This document shows, piece after piece, positions 18,248 to 25,678 of a stretch of DNA of 64,000 nt (its first letter is position 1; every line of letters begins with the position of its first letter). Under the pieces are notes generated by a model. The model ran no database searches. It was not told the origin of the DNA and saw nothing but the letters and a program-made list of their open reading frames with translations. The DNA is taken from assembly GCF_016405855.1 (NCBI RefSeq), contig NZ_JAEFCA010000004.1, forward strand, positions 406,075 through 470,074, given 5' to 3'. The translations under genes were made by a program, and so were the position numbers. The DNA comes from Flavobacterium sp. IB48. Lineage in GTDB: Bacteria; Bacteroidota; Bacteroidia; Flavobacteriales; Flavobacteriaceae.

Positions 18248-18686
18248 ACAAAGAATCAACATCCTTGATAAACTCATCATATTCTAAATAAAACATTTCT
18301 AGAGCATGCATATTTTCGTTGAAAAAATCAAAAATAGTATCCCAAGTATTTTTATTGCTGAAACCAACGCCAAGTTTTTCAACCCAGATTCTGCTGATGG
18401 TTTTACCGCTTTCTAAAGTATGGTTTTTCTCAAAGACTAAATCTTTAATAAATTCTTCTTCTAGAATATTTTTTAAAGCTTCCAGTTTTTCAAAATAAGC
18501 AATACGTTTTTCATCGCTTCGCTGTTCAATGTCAATTAAAACCTGAGCCTTTTTGTTGTCAACATAAAACTTAAAAGAAAAGTCTTTGATCTTTGTATCA
18601 TAAAGTACCCATTTACGAGGATATTTTTCGGCAAAAGCTACCCAAAATTCTCTTTTTATTCTTTGCGATTCTTCTTTGCTGTACAT
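18246..18686 (-). CDS. DUF4268 domain-containing protein
   Basis: A 146-residue soluble protein beginning MYSKEESQRIKREFWVAFAEKYPRKW, which fits the DUF4268 core with its conserved FW and aromatic residues; it also has a charged middle helix and a Tyr/Glu-rich C-terminus. DUF4268 modules are sometimes found at the end of nuclease-like or restriction-associated proteins, but a stand-alone form like this is common in Flavobacteriia and its function is unknown. It is transcribed alone, towards a terminator shared with 17674. Confidence 0.8.
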   Translation of the reverse strand: MYSKEESQRIKREFWVAFAEKYPRKWVLYDTKIKDFSFKFYVDNKKAQVLIDIEQRSDEKRIAYFEKLEALKNILEEEFIKDLVFEKNHTLESGKTISRIWVEKLGVGFSNKNTWDTIFDFFNENMHALEMFYLEYDEFIKDVDSL

Positions 18687-18778
18687 TTTTTTAGGCTTTA
18701 ATAATAGAAAACTTGTGGTACTGCGTTTTCTGGAGTATATTTATGTTTTATTTGAAAGTACAAAAATAAGCTTTGATT

Positions 18779-19423
18779 ATGAATTTTCAAGACTTTTTGA
18801 AATATGTTCCCAATATAATTCCCGTAGAGCTTCCAGCAGTAACCTCACATTTAAAAATGGCTCCCAAAGAACGTATAGAAGGATTAAAGAATCTTGATAT
18901 AGAAGCGTTAAATGCCAGAATGGCTGGAGTAATGATGCTGTTTTATCCAAAACAAGAAAAAACACATCTCGTTTTGATTGTTAGAAACGCTTATGTTGGT
19001 GTTCATTCGGCTCAGATTGCATTTCCGGGAGGCAAGTATGAAAAGGAAGATTTAAATTTTGAAACTACAGCGCTTAGAGAAACACACGAAGAAGTTGGAG
19101 TTACAAGTGACAAAATAAATGTAATTAAGCATTTTTCTCCAATGTATATTCCGCCGAGCAATTTTTTGGTGCATCCGTTTTTAGGAATTGCCAGAGAAGA
19201 ACTTTCTTTTTATCCCGATATTAGAGAAGTTGCTGGAATTATTGAACTGCCCTTATCTGTTTTTTTAAATGATGATATTATTATCGAAGCCAGATTATCA
19301 ACTTCTTATGGGGCAAATATTTTAGTTCCTGCTTTTAATATTCAGAATCATGTTGTTTGGGGAGCCACGGCAATGATTTTGAGCGAATTGCGAGATGTCT
19401 TAAAAGAAGCGATGAAGAAATAA
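18779..19423 (+). CDS. NUDIX hydrolase, CoA pyrophosphatase (NudL) type
   Basis: A 214-residue NUDIX protein. The box runs from FPGGKYE to RETHEEVGV (residues about 85-108) with the REx2EExG core. The segment just before it, HSAQIAFPGG, is the extra motif that marks the CoA/acyl-CoA pyrophosphatase subgroup. It probably splits CoA into 4'-phosphopantetheine and 3',5'-ADP. The ATG at 18779 is preferred to the TTG two codons earlier. It runs divergently from the DUF4268 gene. Confidence 0.88.
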   Translation: MNFQDFLKYVPNIIPVELPAVTSHLKMAPKERIEGLKNLDIEALNARMAGVMMLFYPKQEKTHLVLIVRNAYVGVHSAQIAFPGGKYEKEDLNFETTALRETHEEVGVTSDKINVIKHFSPMYIPPSNFLVHPFLGIAREELSFYPDIREVAGIIELPLSVFLNDDIIIEARLSTSYGANILVPAFNIQNHVVWGATAMILSELRDVLKEAMKK

Positions 19424-19495
19424 ATTTGATAAAGTTTATTTAATGATTTGATATTCATTTGGATAACTCTTAATTGGAGAAATTGTTTTATACTG

Positions 19496-19524
19496 TTGCT
19501 AAAAGAATAATTTTTGTATGTTTG
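19496..19524 (+). promoter_or_regulatory. Promoter of the acyltransferase gene
   Basis: -33 TTG at 19496-19498, an 18-bp spacer and -7 TATGTTTG at 19517-19524 are an excellent match to the Bacteroidota consensus. Confidence 0.7.
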
Positions 19525-19555
19525 CGACCTAACAAAAAAATAAGATAAATTAGTT

Positions 19556-20365
19556 ATGGGATTGTTTAAACGAAATCCTTTTGGGCATATATTATTCATC
19601 AAGAAATGGTTAATCCGAATTCTAGGTGCCATGACTCACAAGAGATATAGAGGTTTTAATGAATTGCAGATTGAAGGATCTGAAATTATTAAAACGCTCC
19701 CAGGTACTAATGTTTTATTTATATCCAATCACCAGACTTATTTTGCAGATGTTGTGGCAATGTTTCATGTTTTTAACGCCAGTTTATCTGGACGTCAAGA
19801 CACGATTAAAAATATCGGTTATTTGTGGCAACCTAAAATGAATATTTATTACGTTGCTGCAAAAGAAACCATGCAAGCAGGATTGTTACCAAGAATATTG
19901 GCCTATGTGGGTGCAATTACAGTTGAAAGAACCTGGAGAGCAAAAGGAGTTGATGTAACAGAAAAACGTGATGTTAACCCAAATGATACTGAAAATATTA
20001 GAATTGCGCTTGAAGACGGTTGGGTAATTACTTTTCCTCAAGGAACAACAAAATCTTTTAAGCCAGTTCGTAAAGGAACAGCACATATTATCAAACAGCA
20101 CAAACCAATTGTTATTCCAATTGTAATTGACGGTTTCCGCAGATCATTCGATAAAAAAGGACTTCGAATGAAGAAAAAAGGAATACTGCAATCTTTCATT
20201 ATCAAAGAACCTCTAGATATTGATTATGAAAATGATACAATCGAACAAATTGTAGAAAAAGTAGAATACGCAATTGAACAACATCCATCATTTTTAAAAG
20301 TTATTCCTGCTGAAGAAATCAAAGTGCAAGAAGAACTAAACAAATTAAGACGTTGGGATTATTAA
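19556..20365 (+). CDS. PlsC-family 1-acyl-glycerol-3-phosphate (or related lipid) acyltransferase
   Basis: A 269-residue membrane-associated lysophospholipid-type acyltransferase. Block I reads SNHQTYFADV with His59 and Asp65, so the spacing is H-x5-D instead of the canonical H-x4-D. Block III is TFPQGTT near 160, in place of FPEGTR, and the VIPIVIDGF segment (block IV) is clear. It should acylate a lysophospholipid or an aminolipid such as a glycine or ornithine lipid. The altered blocks suggest a substrate other than lysophosphatidic acid. It is a single gene with its own promoter. Confidence 0.85.
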   Translation: MGLFKRNPFGHILFIKKWLIRILGAMTHKRYRGFNELQIEGSEIIKTLPGTNVLFISNHQTYFADVVAMFHVFNASLSGRQDTIKNIGYLWQPKMNIYYVAAKETMQAGLLPRILAYVGAITVERTWRAKGVDVTEKRDVNPNDTENIRIALEDGWVITFPQGTTKSFKPVRKGTAHIIKQHKPIVIPIVIDGFRRSFDKKGLRMKKKGILQSFIIKEPLDIDYENDTIEQIVEKVEYAIEQHPSFLKVIPAEEIKVQEELNKLRRWDY

Positions 20366-20415
20366 AAGTTGGTTTTATTTTGTTTCAAGTTTAAGGTTTC
20401 AAATTTGCTTTTTCT

Positions 20416-20464
20416 GGCTGAGCAAAGTCGAAGCCTAACTTTGTGCCCTTCAACTTCGCTCAGG
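20416..20464. repeat. Imperfect inverted repeat, CTGAGCRAAGTYGAAG
   Basis: The arms are 20418-20433 and 20449-20464, with 14 of 16 positions matching and a 15-nt loop. There is no T run on either side, so it does not look like a simple terminator. It resembles dispersed palindromes familiar from flavobacterial genomes. Confidence 0.65.
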
Positions 20465-20525
20465 GTGACAAATTGTTTTTGTATCAGGCTTTTGTGTTTA
20501 TGGTTTTAGGTTTCAAATAGGGAAA

Positions 20526-20617
20526 CTTTGTCCCTTTGCAACTCAGAATCTTTGTGCCTTAAAGAAAAACTTAGAGCCTTAGCATCTCAGAACCTTAGAG
20601 CCTTAGAACCTTTTTCA
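20526..20617 (-). repeat. Long octamer array ending in the stop codon of 20615
   Basis: Plus-strand units are CTTTGTCC, CTTTGCAA, CTCAGAAT, CTTTGTGC, CTTAAAGA, a 4-nt break (AAAA), then CTTAGAGC, CTTAGCAT, CTCAGAAC, CTTAGAGC, CTTAGAAC, CTTTTTCA. The last contains the TGA stop of the minus gene. That is eleven units in 92 bp, sense-oriented to the gene as NNNCTAAG. It is the longest array in the window. Confidence 0.8.
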
Positions 20618-21247
20618 GAAATCTATTTTCTTCAACTCTTTATAATTAGCATACAATCTTCTTAAAAGTGTTCCATAGATAATTCTGTAGAAACACCAGA
20701 ACAATCCAAAGAAACCTAAGATTACTAAGAATAGAATTCCGATTGTTACAAACATTGCTTTTCCGTTCATGGCAAGTTTGTTTCTTAAAAACTCCATATC
20801 TGGATTATATACGAAAGCAATAAAGAAACTTAAAATAGCTGTAATTACAATCATTCCTAGATTGTACCAAACGTAATATTGAACTGTTTTACGGGTTTTT
20901 AAAATAGCACTCATCAATGATTTTGTGGCTATTGTGGTCGAAATTGTTTTGTAGTTTTTATAAAAAATGTAAACGAAAATTAAAACGACAACATAATTGA
21001 AATACGTTAGAAACTCTAAAGCTGTTACAATTTCAGGATGATTCATCTTTCGCAGTACATCATCTGTATTGATGAATAAGTTCGAAAAAGTCCAAAAGGA
21101 AATCTCTAAAATACTGATAATTAAAATCCACTTTACAATAGAAGATGACTTTCTATGAATCATCTTGTAGATTTCGTTTTCAGAAATTTGTTGAAAAGAA
21201 CCTGAGTTCTTTTGCCAGTCTTTTTTTAGTAAATCCAGTTCTTTCAT
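20615..21247 (-). CDS. Four-TM protein partnered with an ECF sigma factor (possible anti-sigma factor)
   Basis: A 210-residue protein. A cytoplasmic N-terminus of about 38 residues (MKELDLLKKDWQKN...) is followed by four hydrophobic segments near 40-58, 82-101, 125-146 and 162-190, and a short KK-rich tail. It starts 8 nt after the stop of an ECF sigma factor, so the two are cotranscribed. The position and the cytoplasmic head suggest an anti-sigma or signal-transducing role, but there is no ZAS or FecR-like motif, so the role is inference. Some databases label similar proteins a carotene monooxygenase; I see no support for that. Confidence 0.7.
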   Translation of the reverse strand: MKELDLLKKDWQKNSGSFQQISENEIYKMIHRKSSSIVKWILIISILEISFWTFSNLFINTDDVLRKMNHPEIVTALEFLTYFNYVVVLIFVYIFYKNYKTISTTIATKSLMSAILKTRKTVQYYVWYNLGMIVITAILSFFIAFVYNPDMEFLRNKLAMNGKAMFVTIGILFLVILGFFGLFWCFYRIIYGTLLRRLYANYKELKKIDF

Positions 21248-21255
21248 AATAATTT

Positions 21256-21750
21256 TTAAGGATTTAGTATTTTTTTAAGTTTCCCCTTAATTCTGTTCAT
21301 TTTCACGCGCGCATTCACTTCGCTGATTCCTAAGGTTTCAGCTATTTCTTGATAATCTTTGTCTTCTAAATACATAAAAACTAATGCCTTTTCGATGTCA
21401 TTTAATTGATAAACTGCTTTGTACATCAGTTTAATCTGTTCTTCTTCTTCATAATTGTAGTCAACATCTTTTACAAAATGTTGGTGGTTTTCATAATCTA
21501 CGGTCGATATAGTTCTTTTGGTTTTGCGGTATAAGGTAATCGCTGTGTTTAAGGCAACACGATATGTCCAAGTCGAAAATTTACTGTCGCCTCTAAATTT
21601 TGGATAAGCTTTCCAAAGCTGAATGGTAATCTCTTGAAACAGATCTTTATGAGCATCTTCACCAGCAGTATATAATCTACAAATCTTGTGGATTATATTC
21701 TGATTTGCCTGCAGCTGCGCAACAAATGACTGTTCTAGATTTTCGCTCAT
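21256..21750 (-). CDS. RNA polymerase ECF sigma factor
   Basis: A 164-residue sigma-70 family protein with only regions 2 and 4. Region 2 includes DLFQEITIQLWKAYPKF and FSTWTYRVALNTAI near 35-75. Region 4 includes LEDKDYQEIAETLGISEVNARVKMNRIKGKL at the C-terminus, a clear helix-turn-helix. Its length is typical of ECF factors. The membrane protein that follows 8 nt later is likely its signalling partner. Target promoters cannot be read from the window. Confidence 0.93.
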   Translation of the reverse strand: MSENLEQSFVAQLQANQNIIHKICRLYTAGEDAHKDLFQEITIQLWKAYPKFRGDSKFSTWTYRVALNTAITLYRKTKRTISTVDYENHQHFVKDVDYNYEEEEQIKLMYKAVYQLNDIEKALVFMYLEDKDYQEIAETLGISEVNARVKMNRIKGKLKKILNP

Positions 21751-21799
21751 AATGTATTAGTAGTTATGAAATCATTTTTGTTACAGTTGGTGTTTTATT

Positions 21800-21900
21800 T
21801 TTGCCACGAATTACACAAATTTCTCGAATTACTTCTAAAACAGAATAGATTAAAGTTGAGTTTTTTAAAATTTGTGCTAATTTGTGTAATTCGTGGCAAA
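21800..21900. repeat. 22-bp perfect inverted repeat built of CACAAATT units
   Basis: The arms 21800-21821 and 21879-21900 are exact reverse complements (TTTGCCACGAATTACACAAA core). The right arm, read on the minus strand, starts 3 nt after the stop of the DUF3810 gene and continues as CACGAATTA, CACAAATTAG, CACAAATTTT, with a period of 9-10 bp. A further copy lies at 23051-23081. Confidence 0.8.
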
Positions 21901-21902
21901 CT

Positions 21903-22964
21903 TTATAGTTCTCTTGTTTTATAGTAATTAATCGTCAAATCGATAAACTTACTATAGCTTTTCATTCCATCTTTTTGGTTATTTGTTTTTAAAAAACTAT
22001 CCCATAGAAAATGAAAACCTTTGTCTATAAATGTGTCATATTTTTTCCAGAAATCTTGGTCTTCTTGATAGTTTTTTAAAATTCCCGTATTTACTTGTTT
22101 CTTTAATATTTCAAAAATTTTCTCGTTTTTAAACTGCCAGATTCCGAGACAATAGCGTAATGCAAAACTATATCCTGCATATTGATAATATAAATTGTCA
22201 TTTTTGACAGAAGCCAAAAGGCCAATAAAATTGCATTCGCTTTCACTTGCAAAACCAATCTGATGTGCCATTTCATGAGATGTAGTTAACGGAAAAGTGT
22301 ACATTGGCAATAAGTCGTTAATTTGCGCTTCGTTTGTAAATGGATTTAAATAACCGCCAAATCCCATATAAGTTAAAGGAAGGCTGAACAATGATTTTTT
22401 TACGCTTAAGGTTTTGTATTCAAAATAAGGATGTTCTTTTTCTAAATTATCATAACCATTTAAAATCATGTTAAATGACTCTTTCTGTGAATATGGAAAG
22501 ACAATTTTGGAGCTTTTATTTTTTGTGATTTGAAACTGAACTTCATTCGTCTTTGCAATTAATCTTTTGGTGAAAGCCAAAAGATCAGCATCGGTATATT
22601 CTCTTTTGATTTCCATTTTTTCAAAAAGAGGTTTGCGATAATAATTGAAAGCCCAAAGCAAATGGAAGAAAAAGTAAAAAACAGAAATTTTGCCTATTAT
22701 TTTTAAAAGATGATCTTTCCAATTAGTCTTCCATGTTCCTCTTATTTTCCAAAACCAGCTAATTATAGAAATCATCAAAATAGCATAAATTATGTCGCCA
22801 ACAGAAAACGGAATATTGCCTAAAACTGTTCTAGAAAAATGTGAAATCCTGGCGAATAAATTTTTACTGTAAAAACCTTCAACAAAATCTGGGAAGTATG
22901 GAAGGATTTTATAAAAAATGATTTGAACTATTAGAAATAAAGGTAAAACGTATTTTGATTTCAC
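21903..22964 (-). CDS. DUF3810 family membrane protein with a zinc-protease-like site
   Basis: A 353-residue protein with three N-terminal membrane helices (residues about 5-22, 50-68, 85-105) and a large C-terminal domain. The latter holds TSHEMAHQIGF with the HExxH zinc motif, and SECNFIGLLA some 10 residues on, a possible third ligand (Glu). This matches DUF3810. Metal-dependent peptidase activity is plausible but unproved. The start codon is GTG at 22964. It is transcribed ahead of the ECF sigma gene on the same strand, separated from it by a palindromic repeat. Confidence 0.82.
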   Translation of the reverse strand: MKSKYVLPLFLIVQIIFYKILPYFPDFVEGFYSKNLFARISHFSRTVLGNIPFSVGDIIYAILMISIISWFWKIRGTWKTNWKDHLLKIIGKISVFYFFFHLLWAFNYYRKPLFEKMEIKREYTDADLLAFTKRLIAKTNEVQFQITKNKSSKIVFPYSQKESFNMILNGYDNLEKEHPYFEYKTLSVKKSLFSLPLTYMGFGGYLNPFTNEAQINDLLPMYTFPLTTSHEMAHQIGFASESECNFIGLLASVKNDNLYYQYAGYSFALRYCLGIWQFKNEKIFEILKKQVNTGILKNYQEDQDFWKKYDTFIDKGFHFLWDSFLKTNNQKDGMKSYSKFIDLTINYYKTREL

Positions 22965-23050
22965 AAGGTAAATTTTAGATACGTAAATATAAACACAATT
23001 ATTTGTAACTAAAAAAGAATAGTATTTGTGAAATTTGATTTTAAAGTGGA

Positions 23051-23081
23051 TAATTAGTGCTAATTCGTGAAATTTGTGGCG
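23051..23081 (-). repeat. Second copy of the CACAAATT-type repeat
   Basis: On the minus strand: CACAAATTT, CACGAATTAG, CACTAATTA. The 9-10 bp spacing is the same as at 21863-21900. This copy lies in the divergent gap upstream of the dipeptidase gene, not in a 3' UTR. Confidence 0.65.
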
Positions 23082-23142
23082 AAAAAAAATATAAACTTTG
23101 TAACTTTGAAGCTCTTAATTGTTAAACATCAAACAAAATATA

Positions 23143-24603
23143 ATGAGTCAAGAAATAAGAAATCTGGAACCAAAAGCACTTTGGAACAAATTTGCAGATT
23201 TAAATGCTGTTCCTCGTCCATCGAAGAAAGAAGAGCGTGTAATTGAGTTTATGAAAAACTTTGGAAACAGCTTAGGTTTAGAAACTTTCGAAGATGAAAT
23301 CAGAAACGTAATCATCAGGAAACCGGAAACTCCAGGAATGGAAAACCGTAAACCAATCGTAATGCAAGGACATTTAGATATGGTGCATCAAAAAAATGCA
23401 GATACCGTTTTTGATTTTGATACACAAGGAATCGATATGTATGTTGATGGTGACTGGGTTCGCGCGCGCGGTACAACACTTGGAGCTGATAATGGGTTAG
23501 GAGTGGCGACTATTATGGCAATTCTAGAAAGTAAAGATATTCCGCATCCTGCAATCGAAGCTTTATTTACAATTGATGAAGAAACAGGAATGACTGGAGC
23601 TTTAAATCTAAAAGGCGGAATTTTGCAAGGTCAGATTTTATTGAATTTGGATACTGAAGAGGATGATGAAATTGATATTGGATGTGCTGGTGGAATTGAT
23701 GTAACGGCTACAAGAACGTATCATGAAGAAGAAGTTCCAGAAGGTTCTGTTGGTTATACTATTACAGTAAAAGGCTTAAATGGTGGGCATTCAGGAATGG
23801 ATATTCATAAAGGTTTAGGAAATGCCAATAAAATTATGAATCGTTTGTTATTTGATGCATTTGAAAACTTTGGTTTGCAGATTGTTGAAATTAATGGAGG
23901 AAGTCTTAGAAATGCAATTCCAAGAGAAAGTGTTGCCAAAGTGATTATTTCTCAGATGTTTGATGAGGCTTACGTTTATGATATGCAGGAAATCATTTCT
24001 GATATCAAAGCAGAATATAAAACAACTGAACCAAACTTATCAATTGAAATCGTAAAAGGAGATTTACCTGAAAAAGTAATGGAACTTGGTGTTCAAGAAG
24101 GAATCATCAGAGCGATTTATGCGGCGCAGAATGGAGTTTATAAAATGAGTGCTGATATGGCCGATTTAGTTGAAACTTCAAATAATATTGCTCGTGTAGT
24201 AATTAAAGATGGTGAAATTTTAGTTGGATGTTTAACGCGTTCTTCTGTAGAATCTTCAAAATTTGATTTAGCTAATTCGTTACGTTCTGCGTTTGAATTA
24301 GTTGGATGCGAAGTAGAACTTTCTGGTTCTTATCCAGGTTGGACACCAAATGTAAACTCTGAAATCTTAGAAGTTTTAAAAGATATTTACGAAAAACAAA
24401 ATGGAGAACAACCAAAAGTAGTGGCTTGTCACGCTGGTTTAGAGTGCGGAATTTTAGGAACAAATTATCCAGATATGGATATGATTTCTTTTGGTCCAAC
24501 AATTCACGGAGCGCATTCTCCAGACGAAAGAGCAAGTATTTCTTCTGCACAGAAATATTGGAAATTTGTACTAGAGATTTTAGAGAATATTCCAGTTAAA
24601 TAA
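23143..24603 (+). CDS. pepD: Beta-Ala-His / aminoacyl-histidine dipeptidase (M20 family, PepD-like)
   Basis: A 486-residue cytoplasmic di-zinc peptidase. Metal ligands are visible in GHLDMVHQ (His, first Asp), LGADNGLG (bridging Asp), IDEETGMTGA (catalytic Glu-Glu), NLDTEEDDE and the C-terminal HGAHSPDE. The dimerisation lid domain lies between about 200 and 360 (GGHSGMDIHKGLGNAN). It cleaves Xaa-His and related dipeptides. The ATG at 23143 is chosen over a TTG at 23119, because TAACTTTG at 23101-23108 is a good -7 box directly upstream. It is probably monocistronic. Confidence 0.95.
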   Translation: MSQEIRNLEPKALWNKFADLNAVPRPSKKEERVIEFMKNFGNSLGLETFEDEIRNVIIRKPETPGMENRKPIVMQGHLDMVHQKNADTVFDFDTQGIDMYVDGDWVRARGTTLGADNGLGVATIMAILESKDIPHPAIEALFTIDEETGMTGALNLKGGILQGQILLNLDTEEDDEIDIGCAGGIDVTATRTYHEEEVPEGSVGYTITVKGLNGGHSGMDIHKGLGNANKIMNRLLFDAFENFGLQIVEINGGSLRNAIPRESVAKVIISQMFDEAYVYDMQEIISDIKAEYKTTEPNLSIEIVKGDLPEKVMELGVQEGIIRAIYAAQNGVYKMSADMADLVETSNNIARVVIKDGEILVGCLTRSSVESSKFDLANSLRSAFELVGCEVELSGSYPGWTPNVNSEILEVLKDIYEKQNGEQPKVVACHAGLECGILGTNYPDMDMISFGPTIHGAHSPDERASISSAQKYWKFVLEILENIPVK

Positions 24604-24606
24604 AAA

Positions 24607-24674
24607 TAGTTTTCAGTCGCAGTCACAGTTCTCAGTTCTATTGTACTGCAAACTGAGACGGAAAACTGCGACTA
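24607..24674. repeat. CAGTC-type repeat, facing pair
   Basis: The sense copy is 24607-24637 (TTTTCAGTCGCAGTCACAG core) starting 4 nt after the pepD stop. A reverse-oriented copy follows at 24643-24674 (AACTGAGACGGAAAACTGCG core). A third copy in minus orientation lies at 48590-48620. The motif is a loose 6-8 bp reiteration of CAGTC/CAGTT. Confidence 0.7.
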
Positions 24675-24675
24675 T

Positions 24676-24713
24676 AAAAAAAATCCCCAATTGAAAAATT
24701 GGGGATTTTTTTA
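24676..24713. terminator. Bidirectional terminator between pepD and 24724
   Basis: A 17-bp stem, A-run plus ATCCCCAATT with AATTGGGGAT plus T-run, and a 4-nt loop. Both strands end in at least seven T. Confidence 0.9.
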
Positions 24714-24723
24714 TGGTAAAATA

Positions 24724-25506
24724 TTAATTTCTTTTCAAAACTTTATACTGTTCGTAACAAGCACTGATTGCATCCATAATTTGCAGATCGTTTGCAGATT
24801 GAATGAAGGAGTCGGAATAATTGCAACGGTGCATAATTTCAGGAATTTCGTCTTTGCTGATGCCTAATAATACTGCAACCGTTTCGCGATCGTATTTGGA
24901 CTCTAAAAGCGTTCGTACAGTATCGTCTTTTTTCATTTCCTTTAGCTTCTTGAGCTCTTTTCCGTTCTTTCCAAAGAAATTGTAGAGCATGTCGGCAGGG
25001 TTAAAAATCGAACCGAGAACTTTTCCGAAAGCATTTGGAGCGTATTCTCCGGCTTCATAACCTTGTGTTAAACCTGAAATGCTATAACGGTAGTTTTCTT
25101 TTGTTGGAATTAATTTAGAGTCAATTTCAAGATAACCTGTTAGGGAAAAAGGTGCAATAACCACTTCTTCCAAAGCAATCGCTTTTTCTGTAAGCTGAAT
25201 TCTAGTTACTTTATTCTTAATCCAGTCATTTGTAACTCTGATTCTTAGCGATTGAAATCCTAGAATAGAAAAATGAAGCGTGTCATTGACTTGCACATCA
25301 ATTTCAAAATACCCTTTTTCGTCAGATTTTGCACCACGTACCTTGTTGGTGTTAATGATATTTACGCCAGCAAGCGGTTGTTTGCTGTCGTCGTTAATAA
25401 CATAACCTGAAACTCTTTGTGGAACTGTTGGCTGTGCATCTTGCGTATCTTGCGCGAAACCAAGGTTGGCGATAAGTGTAAAAAAGAAAACTGCGAAATA
25501 TTTCAT
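24724..25506 (-). CDS. Secreted protein with a carboxypeptidase-regulatory-like (CarboxypepD_reg) domain
   Basis: A 260-residue exported protein with a signal peptide (MKYFAVFFFTLIANLGFAQ). Residues about 30-115 form the beta-sandwich common at the N-terminus of TonB-dependent receptors: VSGYVINDDSKQPLAGVNI, then KGYFEIDV and LGFQSLRIRV. The rest is an alpha-helical tail of about 140 residues. It lacks a plug or barrel, so it is not a receptor. Many Bacteroidota carry such stand-alone proteins; their role is unknown. It is a single gene, convergent with pepD. Confidence 0.8.
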   Translation of the reverse strand: MKYFAVFFFTLIANLGFAQDTQDAQPTVPQRVSGYVINDDSKQPLAGVNIINTNKVRGAKSDEKGYFEIDVQVNDTLHFSILGFQSLRIRVTNDWIKNKVTRIQLTEKAIALEEVVIAPFSLTGYLEIDSKLIPTKENYRYSISGLTQGYEAGEYAPNAFGKVLGSIFNPADMLYNFFGKNGKELKKLKEMKKDDTVRTLLESKYDRETVAVLLGISKDEIPEIMHRCNYSDSFIQSANDLQIMDAISACYEQYKVLKRN

Positions 25507-25619
25507 ATCCTGATTTAAAGCTCTAAAAGTAGTAAATCGGGATTAAATATCTCATAGTCTTGGAATTTAATTATAAGAAAATTAACAAAGACATTGATAA
25601 GATTATTAGATATAAGAAA

Positions 25620-25657
25620 AAATCCCAAATTCCATATAAAATAGGAATTTGGGATTT
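25620..25657 (-). terminator. Terminator of the DEAD-box helicase gene
   Basis: A 14-bp stem (arms 25620-25633 and 25644-25657, AAATCCCAAATTCC) with a 10-nt loop. On the minus strand it is followed by a T run. Confidence 0.85.
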
Positions 25658-25678
25658 ATATTTTAAGATCTTAAATGA

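Noticed and set aside
20416..20464. The CTGAGCRAAG palindrome as a transcription terminator
   Set aside because: Neither side is followed by a T run, and it lies some 50 nt past the acyltransferase stop, beyond the usual pattern seen at the other terminators in this window.
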